From contig CAJWLO010000026.1 in the NCBI GenBank assembly GCA_913043235.1, positions 1-34,367 on the forward strand: a stretch of DNA of 34,367 nt, written 5' to 3'. Every line of letters begins with the position of its first letter. Within the stretch, counting starts at the first letter, position 1. The notes below the pieces were generated by a model, which was not told where the DNA came from, searched no databases, and worked only from the letters and a program-made list of their open reading frames with translations. The DNA comes from an uncultured Fidelibacterota bacterium. Lineage in GTDB: Bacteria; Fidelibacterota; Marinisomatia; Marinisomatales; UBA1611. Positions 16,488 through 25,705 of this stretch are shown here, piece by piece. Both the position numbers and the translations under genes were made by a program.

Positions 16488-18869
16488 TTAAACATATTCT
16501 ATATCAATTGATTCTAGACCAATAGCTCTCAGATTAATCTTTTTTGTATTTTGAATAATAGCCTTGTGGCTATTGCCATCGAAATGGTACCTTATCAATC
16601 CATCAGGATATAATGGCATTTCCGTAGATCCTGGTCTCACAAATGGATTTAAAATAACTTCTTCAGGCCTTAAATATTTTTTTTCAATATAATTTTTTGG
16701 TTTACACATTGGTATTATTCTTCCTTCTCTGATAAAAAGTGGTATCTCTGTATGGTCTACACTAATATACTTCCAAACAGGGCCGGTTATATTTTCTCCA
16801 TTCCACCAATTTGCCCAGCGTCCTTCAGGAAAATAAATTTTTCTTCCTTTCTCTGAAACTTTATGTATTGGAGCAACTAGGATACTATCACCAAAAAGAA
16901 ATTGATCTTCAATGTTCAATACATTTAAATCATTTTGAAATTCAATGATTAAAGCTCTCATCATAGGCAAAGATTTTTCTAGACATAATTGCGCAGATGA
17001 TAGGATATATGGTAAGATACTATATCTTAGCCTTAATATTTTTAAAGAAGCTTCCTGCACTTTTTTACTAAAGCTGTATATTTCTCTTTTCCCAATACCA
17101 TGTATTCTTGTATGGGATGCAAATGCACCTAATTGCATCCATCTAATTAATAAATCATCATTAGTATCTCCTTGGAATCCACCAATATCATGACTCCAAA
17201 ACTGGAAACCAGATAAACCAAAACTTAAACCACCTACGATCTGCGGAATAATATTATAGAAGTTGGGGCTATTATCTCCACCCCAATGTAAAGGATATCT
17301 CTGGGAACCTGCCCAGGCTGATCTTGCCCAATTCAAATGATACTTTTTTCTACGAAAAACAACATCATCCACTACCTTACTATATAATAACGGATAAAGA
17401 TTATGCATAATTTTTCCAGGTGTACCATCAAAATATTTTCCATCTGTCGGAGCTGATTCTCCAAAATCAACCTTGAATGCAGAAACACCCATCTTAAGTA
17501 ATCTATCAAGTGCATTCTGATATATTTTAACCGCTTTTTTATTTGTGAAATCTATTATTCCTACTATTCCATCAAAGCCCGGCGTAAAACGAAGACCAAT
17601 ATCATAAATATCGCCTGATCCTGTTTTTACGAAACCATCTACTTCTTTAATTGATTCAAATAGCTTAGATCCGATGGGTATATAGGGTAGCTGCCATAAT
17701 GAGACTTTTACACCCAATTCGTTCATTTCTTTAAGGTATTTCTTAGGATCAGGGAATCTTTTTTTATCAAACTCAAGATCACAGTACCAGTCTTCCTTGA
17801 ACCAATGTGTATCCAAATGAACTACGTCAACCGGCATATTTTCTTTTCTCATTCTTTTTACAATTTCAAGAGTCTCATCTGCAGATTTATAACTAATCTT
17901 ACTCTGCCAGTAACCGAAACTCCATTCAGGCGGCAGGTTCCCCCTACCAGTGTAGTAAGTATATTTATGTAATATTTCTTTAATTGACCCCATAAAGATA
18001 AAATAATCAAGGAATTCATCATCTATAGCCACCTGAATATCCGCAGCAGAACTACTGCCCACCCAAAAGGTCATTAGAGAACTGTGATTAAAAAACACAC
18101 CGTAGCCTTTCGTACTTACAAAAAATGGTACATTCTTATATGATCTTGGAGATAGGACACCAAAAGCATCTTCCATATTCAAATCTAATGTTTGGCCAAC
18201 TTTATTTAGTTTTACAAATTTTTCTCCAAAACCATAGACCCCTTCCTGAGAATCAAGAGAAAAGTTTTCAACTACTACTTTTTTATCAGAATCTATACTT
18301 TCACAAATGCCAGTATTATGACTATCCCACCTTTCAAAATTATTTTTTTCACGCCCTCCAACTTCAAAGCACCATCCATCCTTATGATTCCCACTTATTG
18401 AAAAAGGTTCAAATTGAATTTTAAATTGAGTTCGTTTTGTTTCCACAACTAATGCTGCAAGATTCTGATTGACATTTTTCGATAGATTGTATGACTCATT
18501 ATCTTTAAGATTGAGAGATTTAAATACCAAATTATTCTTATCTCTGAAACTATAATTAATACTTTTCTGAAATTTCGGCTTCGAGATTAGCATCTCTGTT
18601 TGATTGGGTGAGACTCGCTCCCCATAATAAAATCGTACCCTAAGTGTTTCATCAATTAATATATCTATTCTGATATTACTCTTTACTTTTTTACCGTTTT
18701 TTATGTCTGCAGATTCCAGTGGGTTAATATCTAGTGAAGTTAGTGGTTTATATTTTTCTGGACAGGTAATGGTATTTAGTTCAATACTGGAACCAGATAT
18801 AGATTCCAGTTTTACTTTCTTAACTACACTGCGCAAAAAAGATTTCTGCTCAATAAAATTCTTTATCAC
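16488..18869 (-). CDS. GH31 alpha-xylosidase-like glycoside hydrolase (YicI/XylS type)
   Basis: The 793-residue protein matches the GH31 family and is close in length to E. coli YicI (772). The nucleophile region FKVDFGESAPTDG places Asp468 as nucleophile, and HWGGDNSP places Asp532 as acid/base. Their spacing of 64 is close to that of YicI. Other family blocks are GYWQSKISYKSADE, VDVVHLDTHWF, LSFGLSGFQFWSHDIGGF and SHTRIHG. The KxDFGE form and WSHDIGGF segment resemble alpha-xylosidases more than maltase-type enzymes; substrate remains inference. It releases terminal alpha-linked sugar from oligosaccharides. No signal peptide is present, so it acts inside the cell. It follows the FGGY kinase fragment and MFS gene on the same strand. 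Confidence 0.85.
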   Translation of the reverse strand: MIKNFIEQKSFLRSVVKKVKLESISGSSIELNTITCPEKYKPLTSLDINPLESADIKNGKKVKSNIRIDILIDETLRVRFYYGERVSPNQTEMLISKPKFQKSINYSFRDKNNLVFKSLNLKDNESYNLSKNVNQNLAALVVETKRTQFKIQFEPFSISGNHKDGWCFEVGGREKNNFERWDSHNTGICESIDSDKKVVVENFSLDSQEGVYGFGEKFVKLNKVGQTLDLNMEDAFGVLSPRSYKNVPFFVSTKGYGVFFNHSSLMTFWVGSSSAADIQVAIDDEFLDYFIFMGSIKEILHKYTYYTGRGNLPPEWSFGYWQSKISYKSADETLEIVKRMRKENMPVDVVHLDTHWFKEDWYCDLEFDKKRFPDPKKYLKEMNELGVKVSLWQLPYIPIGSKLFESIKEVDGFVKTGSGDIYDIGLRFTPGFDGIVGIIDFTNKKAVKIYQNALDRLLKMGVSAFKVDFGESAPTDGKYFDGTPGKIMHNLYPLLYSKVVDDVVFRRKKYHLNWARSAWAGSQRYPLHWGGDNSPNFYNIIPQIVGGLSFGLSGFQFWSHDIGGFQGDTNDDLLIRWMQLGAFASHTRIHGIGKREIYSFSKKVQEASLKILRLRYSILPYILSSAQLCLEKSLPMMRALIIEFQNDLNVLNIEDQFLFGDSILVAPIHKVSEKGRKIYFPEGRWANWWNGENITGPVWKYISVDHTEIPLFIREGRIIPMCKPKNYIEKKYLRPEEVILNPFVRPGSTEMPLYPDGLIRYHFDGNSHKAIIQNTKKINLRAIGLESIDIEYV

Positions 18870-18882
18870 TCCTAGACTCTAA

Positions 18883-19020
18883 TTATTTAAGTATTTTATT
18901 TTTGAAATGTTCCAGCCATTTATCTGGTGAATTCTCTAATGCGGTTGTAATACCTTTATTACAATCAAAGAGAGATGCCTTTACGAAAGAAGTCCCTATG
19001 TCTAGTGCAATTGAGAACAT
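18883..19020 (-). pseudogene. N-terminal fragment of a FGGY-family sugar kinase (xylulokinase-like)
   Basis: A 45-codon ORF starts at ATG 19020 and encodes MFSIALDIGTSFVKASLFD, the classic ATP-binding opening of FGGY kinases such as xylulokinase (D-x-G-T followed by a Ser/Lys strand). After about 25 residues the similarity fades, and the frame stops at 18883 just before the GH31 gene. A complete FGGY kinase is about 500 residues, so about 90% is missing. The fragment sits in the 251-base gap between MFS and GH31 genes; the remaining 100 bases (19021-19120) hold nothing I recognise. It appears to be the relic of a deleted kinase gene. Confidence 0.65.
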
Positions 19021-19120
19021 ATATTTTTTTAACTACCTAAAACATTTGCAATTTATACTGATTTTTGATCACACTACCATTGAATATATGTTCCCACTAC
19101 AAAATTCAGTAAGTATCCCT

Positions 19121-20365
19121 TTAAAATTTTTTTGACGCAAGCAGGAAATATGACCACACCAATATTCTAAATATACAGGAGATAATCATTACAATATGTA
19201 GTGGTGTAGCAATCATCGGCATAGATGAGATATCAATCGATGAAAGATAACCACCAATAATGCCGCCAAAAAAAACTCCAGTCCCTCTGTAAAATAGATT
19301 TTTTGAGGAAAGCTGAATAACATTTTCTCCTTTCATCATCTCATATCTTTTTTTGTTATCCATTGATATATTGTTGCCGGAGTATATCCACACAGATAAT
19401 GATTCAGCCAGAATTGCAGCCGGAAAGATTAATACTTTAGGCAAGAAATAATATGCAATTAGTGCCAGTGGCAAAAAAGTAATAATTGAAGCAGTTATAA
19501 ACATTATGCGATCTGAACCTAAATTATCTATTATTTTCCCCCAGAATCGTTGTCCGATTACTCCAACAAATTGACTAGAAGCCGTTATGATAGCTAGTTC
19601 AAAATAATTAAACCCTAGATCACGCATCCAGTAAACAATCACCAGCGGTCCATTAATTGAAATGGAAAAATCAAATAATGCGTTGAAGACAAAAAAATTT
19701 TTTATAGGCTCATATTTTTCTGCTCTTATATCGATTCTATTTTGCTGCTCATCATCTTCTGAGTAAGGCTGCTCGTATTTTTTATTCAAAGGTATTAATG
19801 AAATCATCCTGGATACAAACGCAACTGAAAATATGATGAGAAAACCATTGATAGTATTCTCCCTGAAAAAATCCAAAACCAAACCACAGATAAGAGTGGA
19901 TACAAACATAAAAATTCTAATTACCTGAATTCTATTTGCAAAATATCTACCCCTTATTCTGGCTGGAACAAGATATCCCATCCATGAAATGTGAGGTGCG
20001 TTCATCAGAAGACATATACAATTGTATATACACACCATGGAAAGCATTAAAAAATAATTACCACTATAAATACCAATTAAAATGAAACAAATCCATGAAA
20101 AACTTTGCAAAACTATTAAAACTTTTATGAGTTTTTTTCTTGATTTAGTCACATGGAATAAATAATTGGATATGTTCTGGACAATCGAACCAATAAAAAA
20201 AGGAAATGTTGTAAGGAATGCTATCTGAAAACTGGAATATTTTAAATATTCAAAAAATGCACGTAAATAAGCTTCACCCGCACCATACATTACACCCCAA
20301 TACGAGCCCTCAATAGTTGAATATTTCAGGGAATATTTTCTTAAAGAATTCTTAGCTCTAGGCAT
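19121..20365 (-). CDS. MFS (major facilitator superfamily) transporter
   Basis: The 414-residue protein has about twelve hydrophobic segments separated by short charged loops, as in MFS carriers. The segment ISWMGYLVPARIRGRYFANR resembles the conserved cytoplasmic loop 2-3 region (G-x-x-x-D/R-R-x-G/R-R), and RFWGKIIDNLGSDRIMF in the second half resembles the matching loop 8-9. Substrate cannot be read from sequence. The position between a DUF5695-like protein and an alpha-xylosidase suggests an oligosaccharide or sugar. Its start overlaps the end of the upstream gene by 8 bases, so the two are co-translated. A kinase fragment follows downstream. Confidence 0.8.
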   Translation of the reverse strand: MPRAKNSLRKYSLKYSTIEGSYWGVMYGAGEAYLRAFFEYLKYSSFQIAFLTTFPFFIGSIVQNISNYLFHVTKSRKKLIKVLIVLQSFSWICFILIGIYSGNYFLMLSMVCIYNCICLLMNAPHISWMGYLVPARIRGRYFANRIQVIRIFMFVSTLICGLVLDFFRENTINGFLIIFSVAFVSRMISLIPLNKKYEQPYSEDDEQQNRIDIRAEKYEPIKNFFVFNALFDFSISINGPLVIVYWMRDLGFNYFELAIITASSQFVGVIGQRFWGKIIDNLGSDRIMFITASIITFLPLALIAYYFLPKVLIFPAAILAESLSVWIYSGNNISMDNKKRYEMMKGENVIQLSSKNLFYRGTGVFFGGIIGGYLSSIDISSMPMIATPLHIVMIISCIFRILVWSYFLLASKKF

Positions 20366-23126
20366 TTATTCTTTTTAATTCTATGATTGTATCAATATTT
20401 CTCTGAAGAGGCAGAAAAAAAACCACTTTTTCTTTATTTTTAGTTTGTTCTACTAGTTTTTGATTTAGAAAAAGATGATAATCCGAAATTTCAGGCCCTC
20501 TTAGACTTATAATCGTAATATGGTCATCATTACTAAGATTACTCATACCAAAAATAATATAATCCAGAGTATTACTAATACATACAGGTACCATATCAGA
20601 GAATTGATCCCTATTCATTTCTATATCTAATTCTCTCTCACCTAGTCTAATGAATAATTTCTTTTCCACACCATCTAATGGTTGAATAATATATTCTTGA
20701 TTACCCTTTTTTAGTTCGCCGCCATAGCAAAGGATTCCAAAAACGGGATCATCAACCAGAATAGTACAAAGGCCATCCAGTGCTGCTCCAAAACCTATGT
20801 CAATCTCTCCATCAACAGGCCAGATTCCTCTTTTCATTTGAAATAGATCCCATGCCTTGTTATCTATTTTTGGTTCATATGCCCATCCTACAGCTCCATC
20901 ATTTTCCTTACCCGGATACCAATAACCAAAATCCGTTTCCCTTGTACCCGAGTTTAAAAGGGCCCATGATGAAAGTATAGAAGCATAACCAATATTAATA
21001 TAATCAGAATTATTTTTTGAATAATTAAGGCCATAATCGAGTATACTCCAGCCACCCATTTGAGACATGTAGCTGAGATTATAATGGCTCTCACCAAAAG
21101 ACCGAATATCACTTCCTAACTGATAAAAACTATTCTCCAGCCATCCCCTGCAGGCAATATTCCCCTTTATTTGGAGGTCCATAAATGAAATAAAGTCAGA
21201 TTGATTTATTTCTGAGTGAGAATACCACTTCTGACTGTTAGGATCTTTCCATAGATTTTTATCAGGCTCTAGTATATTTGATAGGGCATACTTAGCTATA
21301 GCGTGAGTGGACTCAAACGCTGTAGAATCAAAAAACATTTCTGAACCAAAAGGATATTCATGGTCATATATAAAATATTTTACTTTCTTTTCCCACTCTC
21401 CCTTTAACCATTCTCCTTTTTCTTCCTTGCCTTCATTAATTAGAGCATCTATCAGATCAGGTATAACCTTTTCATTATAGTTACCTTGCTTGTATGCCCA
21501 ATCTGAAAAACCTTTTATATAATATGGCTCGCCCATTTTAATACTTATCGGTACCGTAAAAAATGCCTTAGCTGTCCCAAACGCCCTTTCAAGGTACTGT
21601 TCCGCACTTAAATATTTACACTTCTCCGGATACCTTCTTGCAATTTTATACATAAAAAAATAGGTTATGATTAAGTGAGGATAATCAAAAGTCCGCCACA
21701 TATGCTCCTGCCCATTCCCCCCTGAATTAAAACCAACGTCACTATAGCGATTTTGTTTCCAATTATCACACCCATAGATACCAAAAGGATACGGGGTTTC
21801 TATATCGGTCCGTTGATGCTTTCCCCATACGTAGTTCTCCAAGTAGTATTCTATAGCTTCAATCTCATTATCAACGGGGTAGATAAAATTTTTTCTGACA
21901 AGGTACGGAGTCTTAAAACAATCATCCCCTCCCGAAACCATATACGGTCTAAGACCCTGAAGATTATCAGGATTAGGGCTGGTTTTTGTATCCATATTCC
22001 AAAGTCCAAATAGACCATTATACCATTTCGTTTTATCCGTACAAATCTGGTTGTTTACTATGAACGCGGCACGCTTTTTGATTAGAGTCTTCAATGATTG
22101 AGTTATAAAAAACTGGAGGTGTGTTTTTTCTCCATAATCATTTTCTATAATTATGATATTTTCTCCAAGACGCTTAAAGAATACTGAATAGATCCTATGC
22201 TGGCTGTTTTTTTCTTCCTGAGTTATGATAGTAGATTCAGGGAACTCTGGTATAATACTAAAATTATTAGATTTAGAACGGATAGCAATTTTGCAGGGTA
22301 GGTTTACAGGCACAGTCATGCCAGGAGCTATTCGGATATCATTCAAACCCTTACGAAATAATATGTCTCTTGCATCCTGATACGAACTAGCTCGATTCAT
22401 TGAAAATCCATATTTAATTTTTTCACCCGGTTCCACCAATTTTTTTGATGTCGGTATTCGCCAATTTTCTTTTCCAATATTTTTCGTTTTCAATCCAGCC
22501 TGGAGAAAGATTGAATATCTTCCCTCACTTCGACCAGCAAAGTATCCTTGTTCCTTATCTTGTGTAGAATCAAAACATTCAATAATTGTCGCATCATCAG
22601 TTGTGATTAATAAGAACGGTGGATCAGCGTTAGCCTTCATTAATAATATGAAGGAACCAGCCCCCGCTATAAATGAATGTTTTACAACTCTTTGCAGATA
22701 TGTTTCCCTCCAGTTTTTTTGATATGCAGTATTGAAAAACAGTGGCAGTTCCAAGTCACCTATAGTAATTGCTCTATCATTTATATTTGCAATCTCTATT
22801 CCCCATTTTATTTCTTTATCTGTCAGCTGAAAACTCTGACATACCTTCATATTTTTGCTTGAGAAACTCAAATGAATAGAATCATCATTTTGCACTTGAT
22901 TTTTCATCAGTGATTGATCATTTGTATCAAGAATATGCTGATGATTATCAATTTCATATCGTATGATGACTGTACCCATTTCTCTAAAGAATTTTTCATA
23001 GTTATTTATATAGTCATTATCATTTTGCAGTATAAAATCCATTCTATGCTCATCATCTGGAAGAACGAGAGAGTTCACTCCGTTCTGGGTGAAGCCAATT
23101 TTGTATAATTTATTTTCTAAGTTCAT
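20358..23126 (-). CDS. Large DUF5695-like protein, possible intracellular glycoside-processing enzyme
   Basis: The 922-residue protein has no signal peptide. The first 300 residues are beta-rich, as in a glycosidase N-terminal sandwich. From about residue 355 a helical domain begins, with FGLWNMDT, SGGDDCFKTPYLVRKNFIYP, EIEAIEYYLENYVWGKHQRTD, TPYPFGIYG and WRTFDYPHLIITYFFMYKIA. These features and the length match my recollection of proteins with the uncharacterised DUF5695 domain; this rests on pattern memory, not a search. Acidic residues in SGGDD, TDIETP and FDSTAFESTH could be catalytic, but I cannot assign them. The toroid-like helical part suggests an (alpha/alpha)6 glycosidase or lyase. 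It is the first gene of the minus-strand unit, overlaps the MFS gene, and starts next to operator site 4. Confidence 0.6.
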   Translation of the reverse strand: MNLENKLYKIGFTQNGVNSLVLPDDEHRMDFILQNDNDYINNYEKFFREMGTVIIRYEIDNHQHILDTNDQSLMKNQVQNDDSIHLSFSSKNMKVCQSFQLTDKEIKWGIEIANINDRAITIGDLELPLFFNTAYQKNWRETYLQRVVKHSFIAGAGSFILLMKANADPPFLLITTDDATIIECFDSTQDKEQGYFAGRSEGRYSIFLQAGLKTKNIGKENWRIPTSKKLVEPGEKIKYGFSMNRASSYQDARDILFRKGLNDIRIAPGMTVPVNLPCKIAIRSKSNNFSIIPEFPESTIITQEEKNSQHRIYSVFFKRLGENIIIIENDYGEKTHLQFFITQSLKTLIKKRAAFIVNNQICTDKTKWYNGLFGLWNMDTKTSPNPDNLQGLRPYMVSGGDDCFKTPYLVRKNFIYPVDNEIEAIEYYLENYVWGKHQRTDIETPYPFGIYGCDNWKQNRYSDVGFNSGGNGQEHMWRTFDYPHLIITYFFMYKIARRYPEKCKYLSAEQYLERAFGTAKAFFTVPISIKMGEPYYIKGFSDWAYKQGNYNEKVIPDLIDALINEGKEEKGEWLKGEWEKKVKYFIYDHEYPFGSEMFFDSTAFESTHAIAKYALSNILEPDKNLWKDPNSQKWYSHSEINQSDFISFMDLQIKGNIACRGWLENSFYQLGSDIRSFGESHYNLSYMSQMGGWSILDYGLNYSKNNSDYINIGYASILSSWALLNSGTRETDFGYWYPGKENDGAVGWAYEPKIDNKAWDLFQMKRGIWPVDGEIDIGFGAALDGLCTILVDDPVFGILCYGGELKKGNQEYIIQPLDGVEKKLFIRLGERELDIEMNRDQFSDMVPVCISNTLDYIIFGMSNLSNDDHITIISLRGPEISDYHLFLNQKLVEQTKNKEKVVFFLPLQRNIDTIIELKRINA

Positions 23127-23233
23127 TATCTTATCTTAAATATTAATTATAGGGGCATGACTATTAAATCCTGATAACATTAGTCATAAATTATTACTTA
23201 CCTCAGAATTGATTTATTATTATATAATCCATA

Positions 23234-23245
23234 GCAAACGTTTGC
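23234..23245. promoter_or_regulatory. LacI-family-type operator, site 4
   Basis: GCAAACGTTTGC is a perfect 12-base palindrome, and the right arm extends to GCAT as in sites 2 and 3. It sits in the 178-base gap between divergent starts at 23126 (-) and 23305 (+), so it can control both the DUF5695-like/MFS/GH31 unit and the arabinose unit. The rest of the gap is AT-rich without a recognisable promoter consensus. Confidence 0.72.
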
Positions 23246-23304
23246 ATTTTTCCCAGAGTATTAATAAATACTACCATACAATGTCTATACTATAAAACCA
23301 TTAT

Positions 23305-24975
23305 ATGTACACAATTGGGCTTGATTATGGTACAAATAGTGTCCGTGCTATAATTTTAAATATCAAAGATGGACAAATAATCAGTCAATCTGTAAAAGAT
23401 TATCCATCCGGTGATAAAGGTATTTTACTTGATTCACATGATCACAACTTAGCCAGACAGGATCCGGCAGACTATATATACTGTCTCCAGAATGTCGTAA
23501 ATGAAGCTTTAGCTTTTGCTGAAGAGAGTGCAAATTTTAGAAGACAAGATATTCTTGGGATAGGTGTTGACACAACTGGCTCATCTCCCATTCCAGTCGA
23601 TAGTGCGAATATCCCGATTTCATTTCATGAACCGTTTAAAACAAATCTTAATGCAAAATGTTGGCTCTGGAAAGATCACACCAGCCACTGGGAAGCGCAT
23701 CAAATCGTTATGTTGGCACGTAAACACAGACCTCATTACTTAGAAAAAATAGGGGGTACATATTCTTCTGAATGGTTCTGGTCTAAAATCTGGCACTGTT
23801 TAAGGACCGATCCTGAAATTTTTAATGCGGCTCATAGCTGGGTAGAGCTCTGCGATTTTATTCCCGCAGTGTTGTCCGGAATTTCAGAAACTGGAAATAT
23901 TAAGAGAGGAATCTGTGCAGCAGGTCATAAAGCACTGTACAATAATGAATGGGGCGGTCTCCCCGATATAGAATTCTTAGACCTTCTCGCTCCTGAACTT
24001 GCTGATCTTAGATCCCGGCTTTACGATAAAGCATATAATAATGATCAAATAGCAGGAAACCTTTGTGAAAAAATGGCTCAAAAACTTAATCTCAATCCTG
24101 GGATCCCAATAGCTATAGGGGCCTTTGACGCACACTATGGTGCAATAGGTGCTGGGGTTAAAAAAGGTACACTTGTAAAAATTATTGGGACATCAACCTG
24201 TGATGTTACAGTGGTTGAAACATCTAAAAATACAGCTGATATACCAGGTATCTGTGGAATTGTTAATGGATCCGTTCTGCCAGGATTTCATGGAATCGAA
24301 GCTGGCCAAAGTGCTGTGGGTGATATTTTCAACTGGTTTATTGAATACGTGTGTGAAAGTGATCAAAGTTTATTTGAAGAATATACCCAGCAAGCTTCGG
24401 CTCTATCTCCCGGAGAATCTGGTCTTCTCGCTCTGGATTGGCATAGTGGCAACAGAACTATTTTAGTAGACCATCTGCTTACCGGAATGATTATTGGTCA
24501 AACACTGCAGACCACAAGGGTTGAAATATTTCGTTCACTTATTGAAGCAACTGCCTTTGGTGCCCGAGCAATTATTGAAAGAATTGAAGAATACGGTGTT
24601 GTTATTGAGACTATTGTATGTTGTGGCGGTATCGCCGAAAAGAATCCATTTCTAATGCAGGTATACGCAGATATTCTGGGAAAAATATTAAAAGTATCAA
24701 AATCTGATCAGACCCCGGCGCTGGGTTCAGCAATTGTCGCATTTGTATGCTCAGGTAAATCTAATGGTTTCACAGAAACTCAGGATAATATTGTACAGTT
24801 TAAAGAGCAGGAATACTACCCTAACAACGAGTACCATGGTACCTACTCCCAACTCTATGAAATCTACATGGATTGCCATAATGCTTTTGGTGGGATAGAC
24901 TCTAATGCTGATTTAGGCTATGTAATGAAAGACTTATTAAAAATTAAAGATGAAATAAAAGTTAATAATAGCTAG
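23305..24975 (+). CDS. araB: L-ribulokinase (AraB)
   Basis: The 556-residue protein is close to E. coli AraB (566). It opens with TIGLDYGTNSVRAIIL, the FGGY nucleotide-binding strand in the form used by ribulokinases. It continues with GVDTTGSSPIPVD, WLWKDHTS, GGTYSSEWFWSKIWHC, the catalytic-Asp region IAIGAFDAHYGAIGAG and IIGTSTCDVTV, all features of AraB rather than xylulokinase. AraB phosphorylates L-ribulose to L-ribulose 5-phosphate. The ATG at 23305 has no Shine-Dalgarno motif, as for several genes here. It is the first gene of a seven-gene unit and is followed directly by araD. The upstream LacI-type operator suggests induction by a pentose or oligosaccharide. Confidence 0.93.
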   Translation: MYTIGLDYGTNSVRAIILNIKDGQIISQSVKDYPSGDKGILLDSHDHNLARQDPADYIYCLQNVVNEALAFAEESANFRRQDILGIGVDTTGSSPIPVDSANIPISFHEPFKTNLNAKCWLWKDHTSHWEAHQIVMLARKHRPHYLEKIGGTYSSEWFWSKIWHCLRTDPEIFNAAHSWVELCDFIPAVLSGISETGNIKRGICAAGHKALYNNEWGGLPDIEFLDLLAPELADLRSRLYDKAYNNDQIAGNLCEKMAQKLNLNPGIPIAIGAFDAHYGAIGAGVKKGTLVKIIGTSTCDVTVVETSKNTADIPGICGIVNGSVLPGFHGIEAGQSAVGDIFNWFIEYVCESDQSLFEEYTQQASALSPGESGLLALDWHSGNRTILVDHLLTGMIIGQTLQTTRVEIFRSLIEATAFGARAIIERIEEYGVVIETIVCCGGIAEKNPFLMQVYADILGKILKVSKSDQTPALGSAIVAFVCSGKSNGFTETQDNIVQFKEQEYYPNNEYHGTYSQLYEIYMDCHNAFGGIDSNADLGYVMKDLLKIKDEIKVNNS

Positions 24976-24982
24976 GAATATA

Positions 24983-25702
24983 ATTATCGCTTTAAAATAC
25001 AAAGAATTAAGAAATAATGTTCTAGAAGCTAATATCGATATTGTTAAATATGGCTTAGTACTTTTCTCTTTTGGTAATGTTTCAGCGTTTGATAGGAAAA
25101 AAGGTATTGTTGCAATTAAACCAAGCGGTGTTTCCTATAATGACCTTACCGCTGAAATGATCCCTATTGTTGATATAGATAATAAAAAAGTGGATGGTGA
25201 TTTAAATCCATCTTCAGATACAAAAACACATACATACCTCTATCGCCACTGCCCGTCAATCGGCAGTGTTGTGCACACACACTCTACATATGCTACATCT
25301 TGGGCACAAGCTAATAAAGCTATTCCCTGTTTTGGGACAACACATGCAGATTATTATAATAACGAGATACCATGTACCCAGTTTATGACAGATGATCAGA
25401 TCAAGCGTGACTATGAAGAAGAGACTGGAAAGCAAATATTAGAAACTATTCCCCCAATTAAAACAAATCAATTAAAAATGGTATTAGTAGCTGGTCACGG
25501 TCCTTTTACATGGGGTAGAAATACAAAAGATGCGGTACATAATGCTGTCGTTTTAGAAGAGCTAGCAAAGTCAGCCTTTCTAACTCTTCAGATCAATCCA
25601 AATGCTTCGGCTTTAAATAAAAATATCGCTGATAAACATTTCAATAGAAAACATGGTAAAGATGCCTACTACGGCCAGACCAGTAAATCAAAAAAGGAAT
25701 AA
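24983..25702 (+). CDS. araD: L-ribulose-5-phosphate 4-epimerase (AraD), non-ATG start
   Basis: The protein matches AraD along its length: YKELRNNVLEANIDIVKYGL, then GNVSAFDRKKGIVAIKPSG, SSDTKTHTYLYRH, the zinc ligands in VVHTHSTYATSWAQ, TTHADYYNNEIPCT, the third zinc ligand in VAGHGPFTWG, and the ending KHGKDAYYGQ with the active-site tyrosine. It converts L-ribulose 5-phosphate to D-xylulose 5-phosphate. The first in-frame ATG (25157) would remove about 58 conserved residues, so it cannot be the start. The conserved N-terminus needs a start at ATT 24983 (or ATA 24980), which lies 5 bases after AGGA at 24974-24977. I chose ATT, giving 239 residues against 231 in E. coli. The stop is 3 bases before the isomerase ATG. 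Confidence 0.9.
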   Translation: MIALKYKELRNNVLEANIDIVKYGLVLFSFGNVSAFDRKKGIVAIKPSGVSYNDLTAEMIPIVDIDNKKVDGDLNPSSDTKTHTYLYRHCPSIGSVVHTHSTYATSWAQANKAIPCFGTTHADYYNNEIPCTQFMTDDQIKRDYEEETGKQILETIPPIKTNQLKMVLVAGHGPFTWGRNTKDAVHNAVVLEELAKSAFLTLQINPNASALNKNIADKHFNRKHGKDAYYGQTSKSKKE

Positions 25703-25705
25703 ATA

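Noticed and set aside
18125..18424. 99-codon plus-strand ORF opposite GH31
   Set aside because: It is antisense to conserved GH31 sequence and shows no domain or ribosome-binding site.
23305..24975. Xylulokinase or glycerol kinase as identity of the FGGY kinase
   Set aside because: The GLDYGTNSVRA start, WLWKDHTS and GAFDAHYGAIGAG segments and the adjacent araD fit ribulokinase better.
25157..25702. Start of araD at the first ATG (25157)
   Set aside because: It would delete the conserved N-terminal part up to IKPSG, which is clearly encoded upstream in the same frame.
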